A stretch of 64,000 nt of DNA from Rossellomorea aquimaris. Its GTDB lineage: Bacteria; Bacillota; Bacilli; Bacillales; Bacillaceae_B. Below are positions 62,941 through 64,000 of this stretch, one piece after another; positions within the stretch are counted from its first letter, which is position 1, and the number at the start of each line of letters is the position of its first letter. The translations under genes and the position numbers were made by a program. The DNA lies in NCBI RefSeq assembly GCF_003315075.1, contig NZ_QNRJ01000003.1:186001-250000 (forward strand), read 5' to 3'. Under the pieces are notes generated by a model. The model did no database searches, was not told the origin of the DNA, and saw only the letters and a list, made by a program, of their open reading frames with translations.

Positions 62941-63008
62941 TATAGTCCGGCACTTTAAGGCTGCCAGGTAGAGACTTATGGTCCATATCACCATAGATAT
63001 ATAAGGAA
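62936..63008 (-). promoter_or_regulatory. Guanine (purine) riboswitch aptamer
   Basis: P1 TTCCTTATA / TATAAGGAA, P2 with loop GATATGG, J2/3 TAAGTCTCTACC, P3 CTGGCAGCC-type loop, and J3/1 GGACTAT match the purine aptamer. The J3/1 base in GACTAT is C (the position 74 equivalent), which predicts guanine/hypoxanthine rather than adenine. Confidence 0.93.
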
Positions 63009-63142
63009 TTCGTATGAAGTTGATTTGAAATATGTTTTCTACTCTACCACACGACGGAAGACGACCACAATAGTTTTTTATAAAAGAAAAGCATGGAAAA
63101 ACGTGGTGAATCTCTATGACTATCTTTCTGCTGAAATAAAAA

Positions 63143-63200
63143 AGAGGGACGGACCTTCATTCCTATGACCTGGTCATAGGAATTGAGGTCCGTCCCTCTC
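63143..63200. repeat. Long hairpin from an inverted GGACGGACC pair
   Basis: AGAGGGACGGACCTT and GAGGTCCGTCCCTCTC surround TTCCTATGACC / GGTCATAGGAA, so nearly the whole 58 bases fold back. It follows the minus-strand YflJ-like gene and may terminate it. Confidence 0.8.
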
Positions 63201-63210
63201 TTGTATCTTC

Positions 63211-63339
63211 TTATTTTGTGCGTTCTAATAGGTTTGCCAGAACGTGTTTTTTGTAGGATTCTACATAGCGTTCCTCGTAGTGGCGTACGCCTGCTTTTTT
63301 TAGTTCTTGTACGTACCAGCCTTTGCTTCCGATATGCAT
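63211..63339 (-). CDS. yflJ: YflJ-like small protein (DUF2639)
   Basis: 42 residues from the ATG reading MHIGSKGWYVQELKKAGVRH. The IGSKGWY-x-ELKKxGxR pattern fits the DUF2639/YflJ family of short Bacillus proteins of unknown role. An ATG four codons upstream sits inside the AAAGGA ribosome binding site. The 260 bases upstream to the MFS terminator have no gene. Confidence 0.72.
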   Translation of the reverse strand: MHIGSKGWYVQELKKAGVRHYEERYVESYKKHVLANLLERTK

Positions 63340-63603
63340 TGAAATATACATCCTTTCTTTGCGTAGTATTGATTGGAATCTCCGACTAGCTCTTCGCATG
63401 AGCTACGTTAAGATTGCTTACGGTTGTACATTGTAACATCTCATTTTTAATGAAAAAAGGGGGAAAAGGGAATTTTTCGGATTCATCCTTTTCTGAAAAC
63501 TTTTTTGTGGAAAATGAAGAGTTTTCAGCCAGTGAGTCCAACCTTGGTCTTTCGACATATCCTGGGTAATACAATGCAACAGTCTGGGGTTGCAAGATAA
63601 AAG

Positions 63604-63636
63604 AAAAGGAATGATCCGCATCGGATCATTCCTTTT
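63604..63636 (-). terminator. Terminator of the MFS transporter gene
   Basis: AAAAGGAATGATCCG / CGGATCATTCCTTTT, a near-perfect stem with a 3-base loop and flanking A/T runs. Confidence 0.85.
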
Positions 63637-64000
63637 TATTGAACAGCTTTCTTCAATTCCAGTTCTTCTTTTTCAAAGCGCTCGAACATGATGAAGAAGA
63701 GTCCGGCACTCACCAGCGCAAGGATCGACAGGATGATAAACGTCCAATCATATCCTACATAAAGCGATAGAGTGATGGATAGAGGTGCGATCGTTCTCGC
63801 AACTGTGAAACGCAGGCTGGCTGCGGCAAAGTACTGCCCCCGCATATGATCCGGAGCGAGCTTTGATACGAAGCTTTGCTGGATACCCGCTGTCATGAGC
63901 TCTGCGAATGTGAACACCGCCATGGCAATCACGAACATCCAGACCGAGCTCGTTTGTCCAAACATAAAGATGGAGACGGCGTAGATGACGGAGGATAGGA
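63636..64000 (-). CDS. MFS transporter, C-terminal part (5' end outside window)
   Basis: The frame is open to the window edge; about 120 residues are visible. They hold the last three to four TM helices (VWMFVIAMAVFTFAELMTAG; WTFIILSILALVSAGLFFIM) and a charged tail. AGIQQSFVSKLAPDHMRGQY matches the conserved cytoplasmic loop of multidrug-type MFS exporters. The substrate cannot be inferred. Confidence 0.82.
   Translation of the reverse strand, partial: LSSVIYAVSIFMFGQTSSVWMFVIAMAVFTFAELMTAGIQQSFVSKLAPDHMRGQYFAAASLRFTVARTIAPLSITLSLYVGYDWTFIILSILALVSAGLFFIMFERFEKEELELKKAVQ

Overview
The window looks like the chromosome of a spore-forming, low-to-mid GC Bacillaceae bacterium, probably a marine or soil Bacillus-type lineage such as Rossellomorea. 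This rests on gene content (LiaIH/LiaFSR cell-envelope stress system, MreBH, SpoIIM- and SpoVB-type proteins, SwrC, bacterial nitric oxide synthase, preQ1-I and guanine riboswitches), on strong AAGGAGG ribosome binding sites, and on frequent TTG/GTG starts. I ran no database search. Family names come from motifs I could read. No rRNA, tRNA or CRISPR array was found. The first gene (RND exporter) and the last (MFS transporter) run off the ends.

Layout. 1-3.2 kb: SwrC-like RND exporter. 3.2-10.4 kb: a LacI-type regulator and an inducible operon for beta-glucoside use (lipoprotein binding protein, two CUT1 permeases, GH1 and GH30 glycosidases), with three palindromic operators. 10.4-16.8 kb: lipid-linked sugar flippase-like protein, cation/proton antiporter, a 44-residue protein, TspO-like protein, and an oligoendopeptidase F with an apparent one-base frameshift. 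17-20.8 kb: lia locus, with 20-bp tandem repeats between liaIH and liaFSR. 20.75-22.95 kb: nested mobile DNA, namely an IS1182-type element and a hairpin element inside a palindrome inside a MITE-like unit. 23.2-30.1 kb: a MoxR/DUF58/DUF4129/DUF4350/SpoIIM/RDD membrane cluster. 30.4-42.4 kb: housekeeping and accessory genes, including a secreted lamin-tail/phospholipase D protein, an aeRF1-type protein, lactaldehyde dehydrogenase, peroxiredoxin, a parvovirus-type phospholipase A2-like protein, carbonic anhydrase, and a PAS-like/B12-binding pair. 42.5-44.3 kb: preQ1 riboswitch with queF, and a YitT protein. 44.37-45.6 kb: a second MITE-like unit and a transposase remnant. 45.6-52.7 kb: DUF2339 protein, an ABC-F ATPase behind a leader-peptide attenuator, a FAD oxidoreductase, a GNAT enzyme and nos. 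52.7-56.4 kb: an ECF sigma/anti-sigma pair, a twin-repeat wall-anchored protein and a sortase. 56.4-64 kb: mreBH, an MCP with a nucleoside-type binding lipoprotein, a thioesterase, guanine riboswitch with a concentrative nucleoside transporter, a YflJ-like protein and an MFS transporter.

The strongest system-level signals are these. (1) Near-identical ECF promoters (same 14-nt gap between two conserved 9-mers) lie in front of both the sigma/anti-sigma operon and the surface protein, which suggests an autoregulated envelope regulon including the sortase substrate. (2) The ABC-F leader has a 37-codon peptide with mutually exclusive terminator and antiterminator pairings. (3) A 14-bp palindromic-pair repeat (GAGGGACGGACCTY, 19 near-exact copies) acts as terminators when paired and also sits inside four genes. 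(4) Two MITE-like islands carry nested palindromes, target-site duplications and an IS.
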